Shown here: in pieces, positions 48,250 to 61,838 of the stretch | Position numbering within the stretch: the stretch's first letter is position 1 | Layout: each line of letters begins with the position of its first letter | Assembly (NCBI RefSeq): GCF_000346465.2 | Contig: NC_034011.1 | Coordinates: forward strand, 18,884,676-18,948,675 | Length of the DNA stretch: 64,000 nt | Direction of reading: 5' to 3' | Source: Prunus persica | Taxonomy: Eukaryota; Streptophyta; Magnoliopsida; Rosales; Rosaceae | Notes under the pieces: generated by a model | What the model was told of the DNA's origin: nothing | What the model saw: only the letters and a program-made list of their open reading frames with translations | The model's database searches: none | Program-made: the position numbers and the translations under genes

Positions 48250-51200
48250 GGATTATTATTATTTTTTAAATAAAGGCAAAGAAAGGTATAATGGAATTCA
48301 ATAGAGATGTAGGTCCCATAGTTAGCCTATTTCAATGAATTAACAGCATAATGCATTAATTGACGTATTTTTTCTATTTTTAATTGGCATGTGGATCCCA
48401 TGGTTAGTCTATTGCAATGACAATAGAGGGTTCATCACATAGCACTCTCTATTACAATTGCATCCATTGCAATGAACTAAATCACAATTGCAAGTGATAA
48501 TTTAATATTTTAGTTCAATTTCATGCAATAAACTTCAAACTTCAAACCCTACCCAGTTGCAATCACATCATAAATTTGTACCGAGGCCATATGCAATATT
48601 CTGTCATGCGCATGAAATTATCAAAATTAGAACAAAAAATCACTAGTGTCCTTTTAAGTATGTTGTCACATATAGATTATACTCCAAGCATTTCAATTCC
48701 TATTATGTGGAAGGAATGTGACAGAGGGTATGTGGCATTTATTGTATTAGGTATAAGCATTGAAAACCTGCCTTCTTTCACCATCATCATTTCCCAAGTT
48801 CAAATAGAACATCATTGTTGCATTGCACCATCATTTTGTGGTCCCTCCTCACCCTTCACAATATTGAATATAAATACCATTAATTTTGCAATGAATTATG
48901 GCTTGTACTTCAGATTAGGTCTCTCTCACTTTCTCTCTGTCTCCAATGCTTCCAAAAGAAAGCAAAAGGTGATTTTATTTAGAAATGCATCCCATTCAGC
49001 TTTGTGTGCGTCAACTTTTGCTTTTGCCCACAACTTGCACATAAATTGACATGGAGGATGCTGTGGATGTACGTATCTCTCTGGAAATGACGCTTACCCC
49101 TTTGTGATTTCACACTTCGTTGTCAATTTTGTTCCGTTTAGTCATGCGCGACCTTAATCTACGTAACATTTTCAAGAATTTTTGAAGGCTCTCTTATGAC
49201 TTCAAAGTTGGTCAAAAAATTTCTACAATTCGGGCAATTTGCATAATTGCAATTAATGGTTTAGTATGCTCTTGTTGTTGAAGGTAAAATGAGCTTGAAC
49301 AAGAAAACAATGTAAAATGAGAAATATTATGTGATGTTGGATGGGAACATCGATATGAGATTTCAGATAATAATGCTATGTTACGGCCAAGTAACCTTAT
49401 GTGGCATGTGTGCGTAGTCCATTTCAGACATCAAATAAATGTGGGAACTACATTTTATTAATAATTAGAAATTACATGTATGTGCATGAGTGACTAGCCT
49501 AGCAAAATTCTTTCAAATAATAAGTTTCTTTGTGTGTAACAGGTTCTAACAAAAGATCCCATAACCATTTTCATTATATATGCAGTCCGAAATAACAATT
49601 CAGAGTTGACTCATCAAAGCCAAAGGGGTTCGATACACCAAACAAACGATCTTATATAAAATGAAAGGTATGCCCATCAAGATTCAACCCAGCTTGTGTG
49701 TGGCTGTGTTGCACTTGTGCATGTTTCCCGTGGATGTATGAAAATTCACAGAATAGCAAAAGTGGTTGATCCACAAAAGTGTAGAGTTCTCCACTAAGGC
49801 TGTAAAAGATATGGATTCCATTAATTGTTATATCACATCACAAAATCTTTGTTCTTCTTTCGGCATCCAACTCATCTTTGGTTTTGTCTTTACCATGATT
49901 CATCAAATATCAATCTTCTACATGACTCATCCTTGGAATTTTTACTTAAAGTTGAATTGTTGCAGCTCGATGAGCAAGTCTTTGCTATAACAATTTCATA
50001 TGGGAAGTTATAATATCTCTCCTTTTTCTCTTTTCTTTTTGTGGTTTGTCATGTGGCTAGTCTTAAAGTTAGAACTCAGAAATTATTATGAGCTTTCACA
50101 CAGAAAAGATTTAGGACACTGCTTCCCTCCTTATTTAGAAGGAGGCATTTCTACTTCCTGCAAATCGAAGTTTGACACATATGCAAAAATAATTTATAAA
50201 AAACATAAAAAGAAGAATATCGACGCACACATGTCAAACTTAGCAAAAAAGTAGGAGTTCCTACTTTCAAGAAAGGAGGCAAGTATTTTTCAAAGATTTA
50301 TATATTTAGATATGGTTCATCAAATCATGATATTTAAGTCATGACATTTCACTTCTTTGGTGGGCTAGCTGAAATACCATTAGGATAGGATGGTGGCTGT
50401 ATATTAATGCTCGGAGGAAACATCTGATATATTCATACATGTATGTCTGTTAGCATATAGAATGCCTACTGATCAGGTCCACGGTCATATCAAAGGAGCT
50501 AGCTAGGTAGGCAGCTAGGGCTAAGGTCCCTTGGGATACATGACATGATATCCTACGAAATTCGGCACCGTAGAGATGGATATATAGTCTTGCCGGCCAT
50601 GTCAAACATGTCAAATGCATATGTTTATTTGACAGACGAAACAAATTCGAGTATTAATCAACTCACGAGTTTAACCTCAGGAGACCCAATAGTTGTTATA
50701 TACATTATGATATGAATTTGAAGTGGCATACGAGATAAAAATATGAAGGAGAGATGAACATATGTATTTGGTAAAATAAAATGGGGAGAAAATAACTGAA
50801 TGTTGGACAAAAACATGTGTGGAGAGATGCTCCTGAGCAAAACCCTGTTTAAGAAACTTACTTTGAATAAAAACTGCAGTTATATAATAGACATTCCTGG
50901 TGCTGCTTAACAGTTTCCTTCAATCATGAACAAATAATATTTTTAATTTTGGGTGACCATGGATTCTTATTACATGTATAATCTCTCTCTCAAGACCACC
51001 TACATTTTGTGGCTTCAATATATATACCAGATTGATGTAAATTTCAGGTAACACAAATGGATCAAAGGGCCTGTTCCATTCTTACCATAAATGAACTAAA
51101 AAATAAGGGATTGTCATGAACACTTCACAGGACATCACATGGGAGTCTTCTTCTGTTACGTCACTACTACCCTTGTAAGTAACTATATGTTCTAATAATG
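48250..51200. other. Intergenic region upstream of the MADS-box gene
   Basis: No gene or defined element. Open frames here (for example 48576-49049) have no recognisable domain. Confidence 0.5.
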
Positions 51201-51201
51201 C

Positions 51202-51202
<1 letters not shown>

Positions 51203-51243
<41 letters not shown>
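51203..51243. repeat. (GA)n microsatellite upstream of the MADS-box gene
   Basis: About 20 GA units, some 840 bases before the ATG. GA tracts bind BPC/GAGA-type factors in plants, including at floral MADS genes; a role here is inferred. Confidence 0.9.
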
Positions 51244-51249
<6 letters not shown>

Positions 51250-51759
51250 TGAAAACTTTCAACAGCAGTGTTGACGTCATAAACAAATCTAGAATAAAAG
51301 GCCAACTCAAAAATCCAAGAAGCAAATAACATGGGAGGTCCTCTCATTTTGTTTTTTCTCTTCAAAAGACCATGGGCCTCCCTCTTTCTTTCTTTCTTTC
51401 TTTCTTTTTAAGAATTGAAGCTCTTGAGTGCAACTTAGCAAAGGGTCCCATTAATTCAAGCTCTGTTCATAATAATAAGTCACTCTCCAAAAGACCTTTT
51501 TATCAACATCACACACACACACACCTTCCCCTTTTCCCCATACATGAAGAAATGGACGGTTCATGGAGCATGAAAGCAAAACACCCCAAACCCTCCTATT
51601 CAATTCAATCTTCTCCATCCCTCTTTATATATATGTTCCTATACTCCTAAATTCCTACATAACAACCTAAAGCTAGCTAAGGATACATATTTGGTATTCT
51701 AGACTATCCTTACAAAGCAAATAATAGAGGGCGTTGGGTGATGGTTGGGAGGTCTATTT

Positions 51760-52081
51760 TCTCTGTCCTTAAATATCCATCTCCTTAACCAAACCCACTT
51801 GCAACTTCTGCAACTCTTCCTGTTGCCATTTCAACCAAAAGATCACTCAACTCAACAAGTAATTCTTCCTTTGCATATCCCTAGCTATATGCTTTGTTTT
51901 GGTTTCCTTTACTAATTGGCTATTGGTGGGCTTAATCTTTGTCTATTACTTATTACCAATATGGTTGTCACAATTGATCATGCCTTTTAATTGGACAGTG
52001 GTGTTTTTCTTTGCTAGCTAACAGAAAAACCAAAATTCAACTTGGGGGTTTTTGCCATTTTTTTTTTCCATCTTTGCAACA
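51760..52081 (+). promoter_or_regulatory. Core promoter and intron-split 5' UTR of the MADS-box gene
   Basis: TATA-like TTAAATAT at 51769-51776, then a leader with a possible 5' UTR intron: donor GTAATTC at 51859 and acceptor GCTAACAG ending at 52024. AGAMOUS-clade genes commonly have an intron in the leader, which supports this reading. Confidence 0.5.
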
Positions 52082-52923
52082 ATGGAGTTCCCAAATCAAG
52101 CACCTGAGAGCTCTTCCCAAAGAAAAATTGGAAGAGGCAAGATTGAGATTAAGCGGATCGAAAACACTACAAATCGACAAGTCACCTTCTGCAAGCGCCG
52201 CAACGGTTTGCTTAAGAAAGCCTATGAGTTATCTGTTCTGTGTGATGCTGAAGTTGCTCTTATTGTCTTCTCTACCCGTGGCCGCCTGTATGAGTATGCT
52301 AACAACAGGTTTGCACTCAAATTTTCTCTTCTTTAATTATTTTTGTTTTAGTACTTCAACCTCTCTCTATAAGTCTCTTCTTCTTCTCCTTCTTTTGATC
52401 TGAACTCTAAGCTTTTCTTCAGTTCACTCAATGATCAATATATATATATATATATATAGCTTTACTTTACTATAACTTGTTTATTTTTTTTGGTTGCTCA
52501 AAATTCAGTTCTGAAATCTCACTAACAGCTCTCTTTCAAAGGTTGTTTCTTTGGATTTTTTGTAGCAAATATGAAGAGAGTCTCTATGAGAAGTTAAGAT
52601 TGACTTGTTCTTTCTGATTTTGTGTCTAGTTAGGTGAAGCTTGATGAGTAAAGTGGCCCTAGAAAAAGATTCATCAGTCTTTATTTTATTCTTTCTGTTG
52701 TTTTCCTTTATGATCTTTGAGGTATATTTCACCTATCAACCTGAAATTTTTATCTTTCTAGAAAGTTCTTTGTTTGACTGGATTGCAGATCTGTTGGTAA
52801 CAGATAGAAACAGAAGTAGTAGTGTATTATGAGAGCAAACTTAGGGTTGCCAAGAGTTGCAGGTCTGTTAGATCAGCTTCCTTGTATCTCCATTGTTGTT
52901 AAACTCAGCCAGGTCCTCTCTCT

Positions 52924-52978
<55 letters not shown>

Positions 52979-55900
52979 ACATGTCATCTATCACTCCATC
53001 AAAAGTACGTCTGCCTCACAAAGCTGTCCAGCTCTCATTAGCCAGTTCCCTTCATGTCTTGACTTTTCCTAAGTAATATGTCAGCTCAGCTAGACAGTAA
53101 AAATCAAATGGAAGCTTAGGGGTGAAAAAAATTGAAATTAATGTCTGTTATTCAAACCTTAACCAGTTTGCCCGAACTAAATCTCATCACCTTTATAGTT
53201 AGAAATCAGCAAAACCATGCTTCAATCAGTTGGCTGTAAGTCTGGAAAAAAAAGGTTCATAGCTTAATAGTCTAAAGTTTTGTCTAGATCTTATGCTTAG
53301 GGTTTCAAAAACCCAAAGTCCAGTGGGTGTTATTATTTATGACCAATCTACCCTTTATTTAGTACATATAACAAATTTGGAATTGGGATATATAGGGGAA
53401 GCATGTGCCTAGGGTTTCTTGTGTGAGCTGTGTAGTTACAGCATACGAATCTTTGGTCACGTCAGACATGATGTTTCTGTTCTTGATCAGTCCGGACAAA
53501 GAAGCTGTTGTGTCATGATGATTCTTTTTCTTCAATCCATCTTCTCTTCTTACCATTTACCCAATATCTTCATTTTGTTTCTTTTTATCTTTTAAGTTGA
53601 TGTGGTGAAAAAACAGCATTATTATTATAATCTATGGACAGAAAGAGAAATGAGAGTCATGACACATAGAATGCCTTTCATCTATGTGGAAACAATCTCC
53701 TCAAGAATCATAAAAGAGTCTTAAACACATGCTTCAAATTTTGATGTGTCAAAAAACCCATTAGTTTTATGGTTTTTACAGAGCCAAGAAAAGTTATTAA
53801 TGACTGCGACTCTTGTGAAGAGAGAGAGAGAGAGAGAGAGAGAGAGGTTTTGAATTAATTAAAGTCTGAAATGACTGAGGAATGGAGGAGGAGGTACGAG
53901 CCAATAAGAGGGAGGGCTTGCAAAACCCTTTTGGTGAATGATGAAGATAAAGTGTGAAGAAAAATGCAAAAAAATGGCTGCCAAAACAGACATCTCTGTC
54001 TCTGAGATTTCAGAGACATAAAAGGAAATAAATTCTTTTCAGATCTTTGAATTAAAAAAAATCACTTGTTTAATACCCAGAGACTTGGTAATATTTACAG
54101 AGTCTTTTGGGGTTTTGGGGTCATCGAGGTGAGTATGAGACTGTTCCTCTGGGTATTGCCCATTGTGTAATGGGCTACTGACACGTGGTGTTGATTAGAG
54201 GCTGTGAGAGGCGAGCCAATCATATTTGGGGATCTTCTGCCAGCATGGCAGAGCCAACCAATCACTGGCTCGACGAAATTAAGGTAACAAAGTCTCCAAG
54301 AGAATAGTGAAATACTTACTTTGGTTCAGTTCTGTCGTATAACATCAACTATAGGACTATATTAACTGTTGTGGAGCCACGTCTGTCCATGACCCCTAAA
54401 ATGCTTTTAATACCTTTAAGAATACATAGTATTTTTGGGAAGTTTTATATAATATGTGAACATTTTATCGGGAATTTTTGAGTGTAACGGTCATACTGTC
54501 ATGTGATGTTATGCATCCATGTGTCATAGTAATTTTATTTTATTATTCTCTAAATAAAATAATTGGTCATACTGGTTTTGTTTTTGTATTAATTTTATTA
54601 AAATAACTAATATTAAAAAGGTTCTTGTGACCATGAAAGAGAGAGTGCACCATACATAAACATTTATTAACAAATTTCGAATTTCACATGCTTAATATTG
54701 TATTTTCTAGTGAAGAATTACATAAAGATATAATATGTATAATTAATTTAGGAAATATCTATTCAGGGGGAGAGTTAGTATCAAATTGACACCTCTTCCA
54801 ACATTGAGTAGAGAAATACTACTAAATTAAGAGCTAGTTGATATTAATAGTTCTAAATATGTACCAAAATCCAATGATTGGGAAATTTCATGTTAGTGCT
54901 ATGTTGGAATATTATTTATGGAAGTGTTTGCATATGCTTGGTGCATAATCTTCTAAAGAAGTACATTATCAAGATGAATTCTACCTAAGGAAAACTAGTG
55001 TAAGTTTGTTGAAGTTGAAAATTGGACTATTGACAATCAACTCGTGTTATGTCATGTTCGGGTCGTGTCATTTTACAGTTGAGAGGAGTACATATCTCCT
55101 AAACCATAAATTAATTAAAACTAAAACTCTCTTGTTTGTTGACTATATTCATCATTCTTACATCCCATTAAAAATCACTCAATTTATGAAATGCTAGCAA
55201 AAACCAAGAAATAAACCAGCAATTCTATAAGAATTCATAAAATATGAGATCAAGAAATGAAAGAACAATGACTTCTTTCATATAATATCAGTTAAATATG
55301 TTTATCTCAGGAGAGCATGTGAAAAGTAGGACATGATCACATACGGTTCATTATTAATATTGTTGAAATAAGTTTTTCTTGAACGTTATATGTCAAAACT
55401 CCTTAAAATTATGCGAGAAAAAAAAAAAATTGTTTCCCATAGTTTAAGTTGAAAATCCTTGATGGTACAGCTCTAAGCTTGCTTTATCCAAAGCAGCAGA
55501 GAAAGTTTCAACTAAAATGGAAACTATTATGGTGGTTTTCGCCGTATATATGGTGCTTTTGTTATGCTCTCCAATGGTGCTTTTGTCTCTGACTGTATGT
55601 GTCTCTGGGTGGATGTGTGTGTGTTTTTGGAGCTTTGATTATTTTGCTAAATTCTGAGACTTTGTCTTTTTATTGACTTCCATAACAAAAGATCATTTTA
55701 GTTCATATTCAATACTGTGTATAGGGCATCCATATCTACCGTTCTTGATTATTTGGAACAATCTATTTGGTATAGTTAATTTACTCTCATAAAAAATAAG
55801 AAAATATATAGTTTACTTATTCATCGGAATATGTATACAATCGGCTTCTAATCTCTTCATGAGCTCTAAGAGCTAGCTAGTTAGGGCCAGGATTTTGTGT

Positions 55901-57697
55901 GTGTGTGTATATGTACGTGTCTAGGCTAAGGTTTTAATGGAAAGAAGAGAACACATATTGGAATCTCAATTCTTTTATGAGATCCAATAACATCTAAAAT
56001 ACAGATGAGGATGTTAAGAATTTTACCTTCATGAAAAGCAATAATCTTTGATCTTCAAGAACCAAAGTCCACAATTGCTCTCCACACGACCAAGCCTCAG
56101 AAATCCTTAAACCAATAAATTTGTTTTGGCTCCTATGTTGCTTGAAAACAAGGATGTGATGATGTTTCATGGAGAAAATATATAAAAGCTTCACGGATTA
56201 TTGGGGTTTTTTGTTTTGTTTTGTTGTTGTACTGCAAATTTGCAGTCATGCATGGTGAGACTAATAATTGCACAAAAGAGAGAAGAGAACAAGACAATAA
56301 TAGGTTTTTGGTGTCTCTGGATGTGTGCGGCAGCTCTCTTTGACTGAAAATGATGTGTTATGGTTGGCCTCTAGGCGTCTAGCTTATCCCTTTGTAGGGC
56401 AACAATGCTTAGGTGCCACTAATTTATGCATCTGATTGCTACACAATTGCATAATTCTGTACAAACATGCTTGAACAATTAATTCTAACTTGAAGTTCAT
56501 TGGGATTCTGTGGCATTCCTTCTATATCTAGTTTGAACTCTCCTTCATTTTATTAAGGGTGCCTTTGAGGATAAGCAATTCCGTTGAAAATCATAATGTT
56601 TTTAACCAAACAAAATGATTGTAAGGTTTTACCTTGTTCTCTTTCTTCTTTCACTTTGCAGCGTTAGAGCAACGATTGATAGGTACAAAAAAGCATGTAC
56701 TGATTCTACGAATGGTGGATCTGTTTCTGAAGCTAACACTCAGGTAAACTCTGTTTAGACAATGATTTTTATTTTTTTAAGGGTGTATGTTCCAAAGAAG
56801 ATATGTTCTAGCATGCTTGCAAGAGATTTTCATATATTTTCTTGAATGAAACCCTAATAATCTGGCTTCTCATATCTTTTTGTAACAGTATAAAGTTACA
56901 AACCCATAATTAGGCAGAAACTTTCTAGCATCAGTCTAAACTAGTAGTTTTTATATAAATTAATAAGCTTCCTTTTCTCGTATATAGCTAGATGATTAAT
57001 TTAGGATGGTTTGATAGAGAATAACCCCCTTGCCAATCATGTTAAGAAAATGTTTGAAACAGTTCAGTTAACAGGTTGTTAGTCAAACTTAGTTTTATAT
57101 ATGGGTTTTTCTAACGCTATCACAACATGCATGGCCTCAGTTTTATCAGCAGGAATCATCTAAATTACGAAGACAGATTCGCGAAATCCAGAACTCAAAC
57201 AGGTAAACTACAAATAATTTTATTAAGGTATATGTTCATCTAATATCTGCAATGTATTATGATATAATGATTTATGTTGTCTCCAGGCATATACTGGGTG
57301 AAGCTCTTAGCACTTTGAACATCAAGGAACTCAAGAACCTAGAAGGAAGACTGGAGAAAGGGATCAGCAGGATAAGATCCAAAAAGGTAGTGCACTTTCC
57401 CTACTTTGATTTGAAATTTGTTGAAGTTTTTCACTTTTTATCTACACTCAGAATCTCAACTGACGTGATCGAATGTGTCCCTAGAACGAAATGCTGTTTG
57501 CTGAAATCGAATTTATGCAAAAGAGGGTAACTTTTGTCTCTCCTACTCTCTAGCATGAAATTGCACTATATTATTTCTTCAATAATACAAGACTCTTTTT
57601 GTGCAAATTCTTAAAATGAAACTCAAATCCTGCTGTTCTTATGTGCACATTGTGCAGGAGATGGAGCTGCAAAACCATAACAATTATCTGAGAGCAA

Positions 57698-57763
<66 letters not shown>

Positions 57764-58150
57764 AACCACATAATTAAGCCACACTAAAAAATTAATTAGA
57801 CTACTTAAGATCTTAGTTTATTATTAATTAAGGTTGCATGCATGGTACATATAGATAGCTGAAAATGAGAGGGCACAACAGCAGCAAACAAATATGATTC
57901 AAGGAACTTCTTATGATCAGTCAATGCCTTCACAGTCATACGACAGGAACTTCCTCCCTGTAATCTTGGAGGCGAATAATAATAATAATAACCATTACTC
58001 TCGCCATGACCAGACAGCTCTCCAACTTGTGTAAGATCTTTTATTTCTTCCGTCTTACATCTTCCACTCCATTAACTTAAACTTAGATTTATTTATTTTC
58101 AAATAATGATCATAAGTTTCTGTTTATATTTGATCTTTGGATGCAGTTGA
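52082..58150 (+). CDS. SHP: SHATTERPROOF/PLENA-type MADS-box transcription factor
   Basis: Exons 52082-52308, 56662-56743, 57141-57202, 57287-57386, 57485-57526, 57658-57699, 57855-58030 and 58147-58150 join in phase to 244 residues. Residues 1-16 are the N-terminal extension typical of the AGAMOUS clade. The MADS domain (about 17-75, [20 protein letters not shown]) binds CArG boxes. The I region follows, then a K box (about 100-185, with [20 protein letters not shown]) for dimer and tetramer formation, and a C-terminus with the AG motifs ending DQTALQLV. The family controls carpel, ovule and fruit identity; SHP/PLENA members act in fruit valve margin, stone or ripening programmes. The 4.35 kb first coding intron corresponds to the regulatory AG intron. 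The SHP/PLENA assignment (rather than AG proper) is from memory of Rosaceae proteins. Confidence 0.93.
52917..52976. repeat. (CT)n microsatellite in the MADS-box large intron
   Basis: A long CT tract with one TTCT interruption near its start. Confidence 0.9.
53820..53846. repeat. (GA)n microsatellite in the MADS-box large intron
   Basis: About 13 GA units, roughly 310 bases before the CCAATCA/LFY-like cluster. Confidence 0.9.
54160..54264 (+). promoter_or_regulatory. Putative AG-intron enhancer: LFY-like site, G-box, two CCAATCA boxes
   Basis: CCATTGT (54160-54166) fits the LEAFY consensus CCANTGK. CACGTG (54182-54187) is a G-box. CCAATCA occurs at 54216-54222 and 54258-54264. In AGAMOUS, LEAFY/WUSCHEL sites and a conserved pair of CCAATCA boxes in the equivalent intron drive floral expression. 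The clustering in about 100 bases of a 4.35 kb intron suggests the same enhancer is kept here. Confidence 0.6.
57700..57762. repeat. (CT)n microsatellite abutting a MADS-box splice donor
   Basis: The tract begins with the GT of the donor itself (exon ends 57699, intron starts GTCTCTCT). Confidence 0.95.
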
Positions 58151-58379
58151 AATGCCGGAATGCCGTCTGATGTTCCATTCTATCCTTTGATCTGTTTTCC
58201 ATAAATCTATCAGATAATTGACTGTAATTTGATGTATATGGTTGAGAACCAGCTTCTCAATGTTCTCACCACTCAGTTCAATCAGAATTTTCTGCATTAA
58301 CTACCTATGATGTACCCAAACTCTAAGATAATATATTAAATTGGGTATACTAGTGATTTGCCCCTGAATTTGTGCTTAA

Positions 58380-59066
<687 letters not shown>

Positions 59067-59139
59067 TTCAGTTTTTTATTATTCATTTTATTTTTCAGTT
59101 TTTATTTATTCATTTTATTTTTCAGTTTTTATTTTATTT

Positions 59140-59693
59140 TGTTAAGATTTCATAGGGACGGACCTTTAGCCCACCATTAGCAACATCGATATTGTCCCCA
59201 ACTTAATCACATGTTTAGCAGGTATGGGATTTTTATACAAAAGGTCTCGATGTTATTAGGAGTGGAACCATTTATTATATGAGACTTTCTATTTTGTTAT
59301 GTTTCCAATGTGGGGCTCGTGTATTCTTCAACACTCCTCCTCACGTGAGACCACTTTTTAGTGGGCCACACATGCAATCAATTCCACATCAGTCACTTGT
59401 TTTTATAAAAATAAATAAAAATAAAAATAATTTGGGGTTTGTTTGATTTTGATTAAATTTGGGGTTTTTTTGTTTGATTTGGGTTTAATCGGGCCCAGTC
59501 AACTGACTTGCTCTGATACTATGTTAAGATTTCAGAGAGACGGATCCTTGGCCTACCACTAGTAACATCGATATTGTCCCCAACTTAATCACCTATTTAG
59601 CAGGTGTGTGGTTTTTGTACAAAAGGCCTCGATGTTATTAGGAGTGAAACCATTTATTATATGAGACTTTCTATTTTATTAAGTTTCCGATGT
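59140..59693 (-). mobile_element. TRIM-type retroelement, one LTR cut by a CACTA insertion
   Basis: A 194-bp LTR (59140-59333) begins TGTTAAGA and ends TTCAACA. A second copy begins at 59522 and stops at 59693, where a CACTA element enters. Between them is a 188-bp interior. Read on the minus strand, the interior next to the right LTR gives TAGTATCAGAGC, close to the plant initiator-Met tRNA primer site, and next to the left LTR the purine tract GTGAGGAGGAG. Short LTRs, no genes and a Met primer site define a TRIM. Confidence 0.88.
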
Positions 59694-60230
59694 CACTAGT
59701 AAAAAAAACCCCTTGCGCGACCAAATTTTGTGCGACGAAAAACTATTCGTCGCTCAAAGTCACTTTGCGCGACGAAACTTGAAACTTCGTCACTCAAAGT
59801 CTTGCGCGACCAAATTTTGTACGACAAAAAATAATTCGTCGCGCAAAGTCACTTCGCGCGACAAACTTTTGCGCGACGACAACACATCGTCGCCCAAAGT
59901 CTTGCGCGACCAACTTTGCGTGACGAAAAATAATTCGTTGCTCAAAGTGACTTTGCGCGACGAAAAGTAAACTTCGTCGCGCAAAGTCCTTATAAAAATA
60001 AATAAAATTAAAAAATTATTTTTTAAAATCTTTGCATGACGTAATCCAAACATTTTGTCACTTAAACCAATTTATTTTTGTTTTTTATTTTGTATGCATA
60101 ATACTTAAGAAATTAAACGGTATATATATTTATTAAGTAGCTTTAAATTTATTATTTTAGATCGGATCGGATTTTTGTTAGAAAAATATATTATTGTTGT
60201 TTGGATTGGGTTTTTGTTAGAAAATATATA

Positions 60231-61838
60231 TTTTAAATTGACGATCGAATTAGTTCATTGTATTCATATAGGGTCAAGGAGTGTAGCTGTAAAAAATCAT
60301 CAAAATCGGAGTTAAAATAACAGTTAAATCGTAATTTTTCATTACAACCGTCGAAAAGTTTTGTCCCATTACTTGATCTCTGAATGTTTATTTTTTCTGA
60401 TTTTTGGCGTATATGATCTCGAAGTATAAACAAAAAGTTTGACGGTTGGATCGTTGAAACTAGTTTTTTTGAATGCATATGCCATCAAAACAATATATTC
60501 ACTAACAATTAAGAGTTTATTTATACTTTCGTTAAATATTACATAAGATTTTGTGGTATCCACTAGTGTAAATATTTTAAATTGAAGATCAAATTTAGTC
60601 ATTGTATTCATATAGGGTCAAGGAGTGTAGCTATAAAAAATCATCAAAATCGGAGTTAAAATAACCGTTAAATCATGATTTTTCATTTATAACCGTCGAA
60701 AAGTTTTGTCCCGTTGCTTGATCTATGAATGTTTATTTTTTTCGATTTTTGGCATATATGATCTCGAAGTATAAACAAACAAGTTTGACAGTTGGATCGT
60801 TGAAACTAGTTTCGTAGAATGTGTATGCCATCAAAACAATATATTCACTAACAATTAAGAGTTTATTTATATTTTCGTTAAATATAACATAAGATTTTGT
60901 GGTATCAACTAGTGTAAATATTTTAAATTGAAGATCAAATTCAGTCATTGTATTCATATAGGGTCAAGGAGTGTAGTTGTAAAAAATCATCAAAATCGGA
61001 GTTAAAATAACTGTTAAATCATGATTTTTCATTTATAACTGTTGAAAAGTTTTGTCCCTTTACTTGATCTCTGAATGTTTATTTTTTCTGATTTTTGGCG
61101 TATATGATCTCGAAGTATAAACAAACAAGTTTGACGGTTGGATCGTTGAAACTAGTTTCGTAGAATGTGTATGCCATCAAAACAATATATTCACTAACAA
61201 TTAAGAGTTTATTTATATTTTCGTTAAATATAACATAAGATTTTGTGCTATCCACTAGTGTAAATATTTTAAATTGAAGATCAAATTCAGTCATTGTATT
61301 CATATAGGGTCAAGGAGTGTAGCCGTAAAAATCATCAAAGTCGGAGTTAAAATAACCGTTAAATCATGATTTTTTATTTATAACCGTTGAAAAGTTTTGT
61401 CCCGTTACTTGATCTATGAATGTTTATTTTTTTCGATTTTTGGCGTATATGATCTCGAAGTATAAAAAAATAAGTTTGACGGTTGGATCGTTGAAACTAG
61501 TTTCGTAGAATGCATATGCCATCAAAACAATATATTCACTAACAATTAAGAGTTTATTTATACTTTTGTTAAATATAACATAAGATTTTGTGGTATCCAC
61601 TAGTGCAAATGTTTTAAATTGAAGATCAAATTCAATCATTGTATTCATATAGGGTCAAGGAGTGTAGCTGTAAAAAATCATCAAAATCGGAGTTAAAATA
61701 ACCGTTAAATCGTGATTTTTCATTTATAACTATCGAAAAGTTTTATCCCGTTACTATTTGAATATTTATTTTTTGCTATTTTTGGAGTATACGATCTTGA
61801 AGTATATACAAACAAGTCTTACGGTTGGATCGTTGAAT
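60231..61838. repeat. 345-bp tandem repeats inside the CACTA element
   Basis: Five units start with TTTTAAATTG at 60231, 60575, 60921, 61267 and 61612 (periods 344, 346, 346, 345); the last unit is cut to about 225 bp. Four junction-spanning units carry a minus-strand open frame of 74-80 residues beginning MNTMTEFDLQF or a close variant. The array is flanked by direct repeats of a TTTATTAAGTAGCTTTAAAT block (about 60129 and 61858). Confidence 0.92.

Noticed and set aside
48576..49049. 157-residue frame in the intergenic region
   Set aside because: No domain, AT-rich, no splice signals or conserved features seen.
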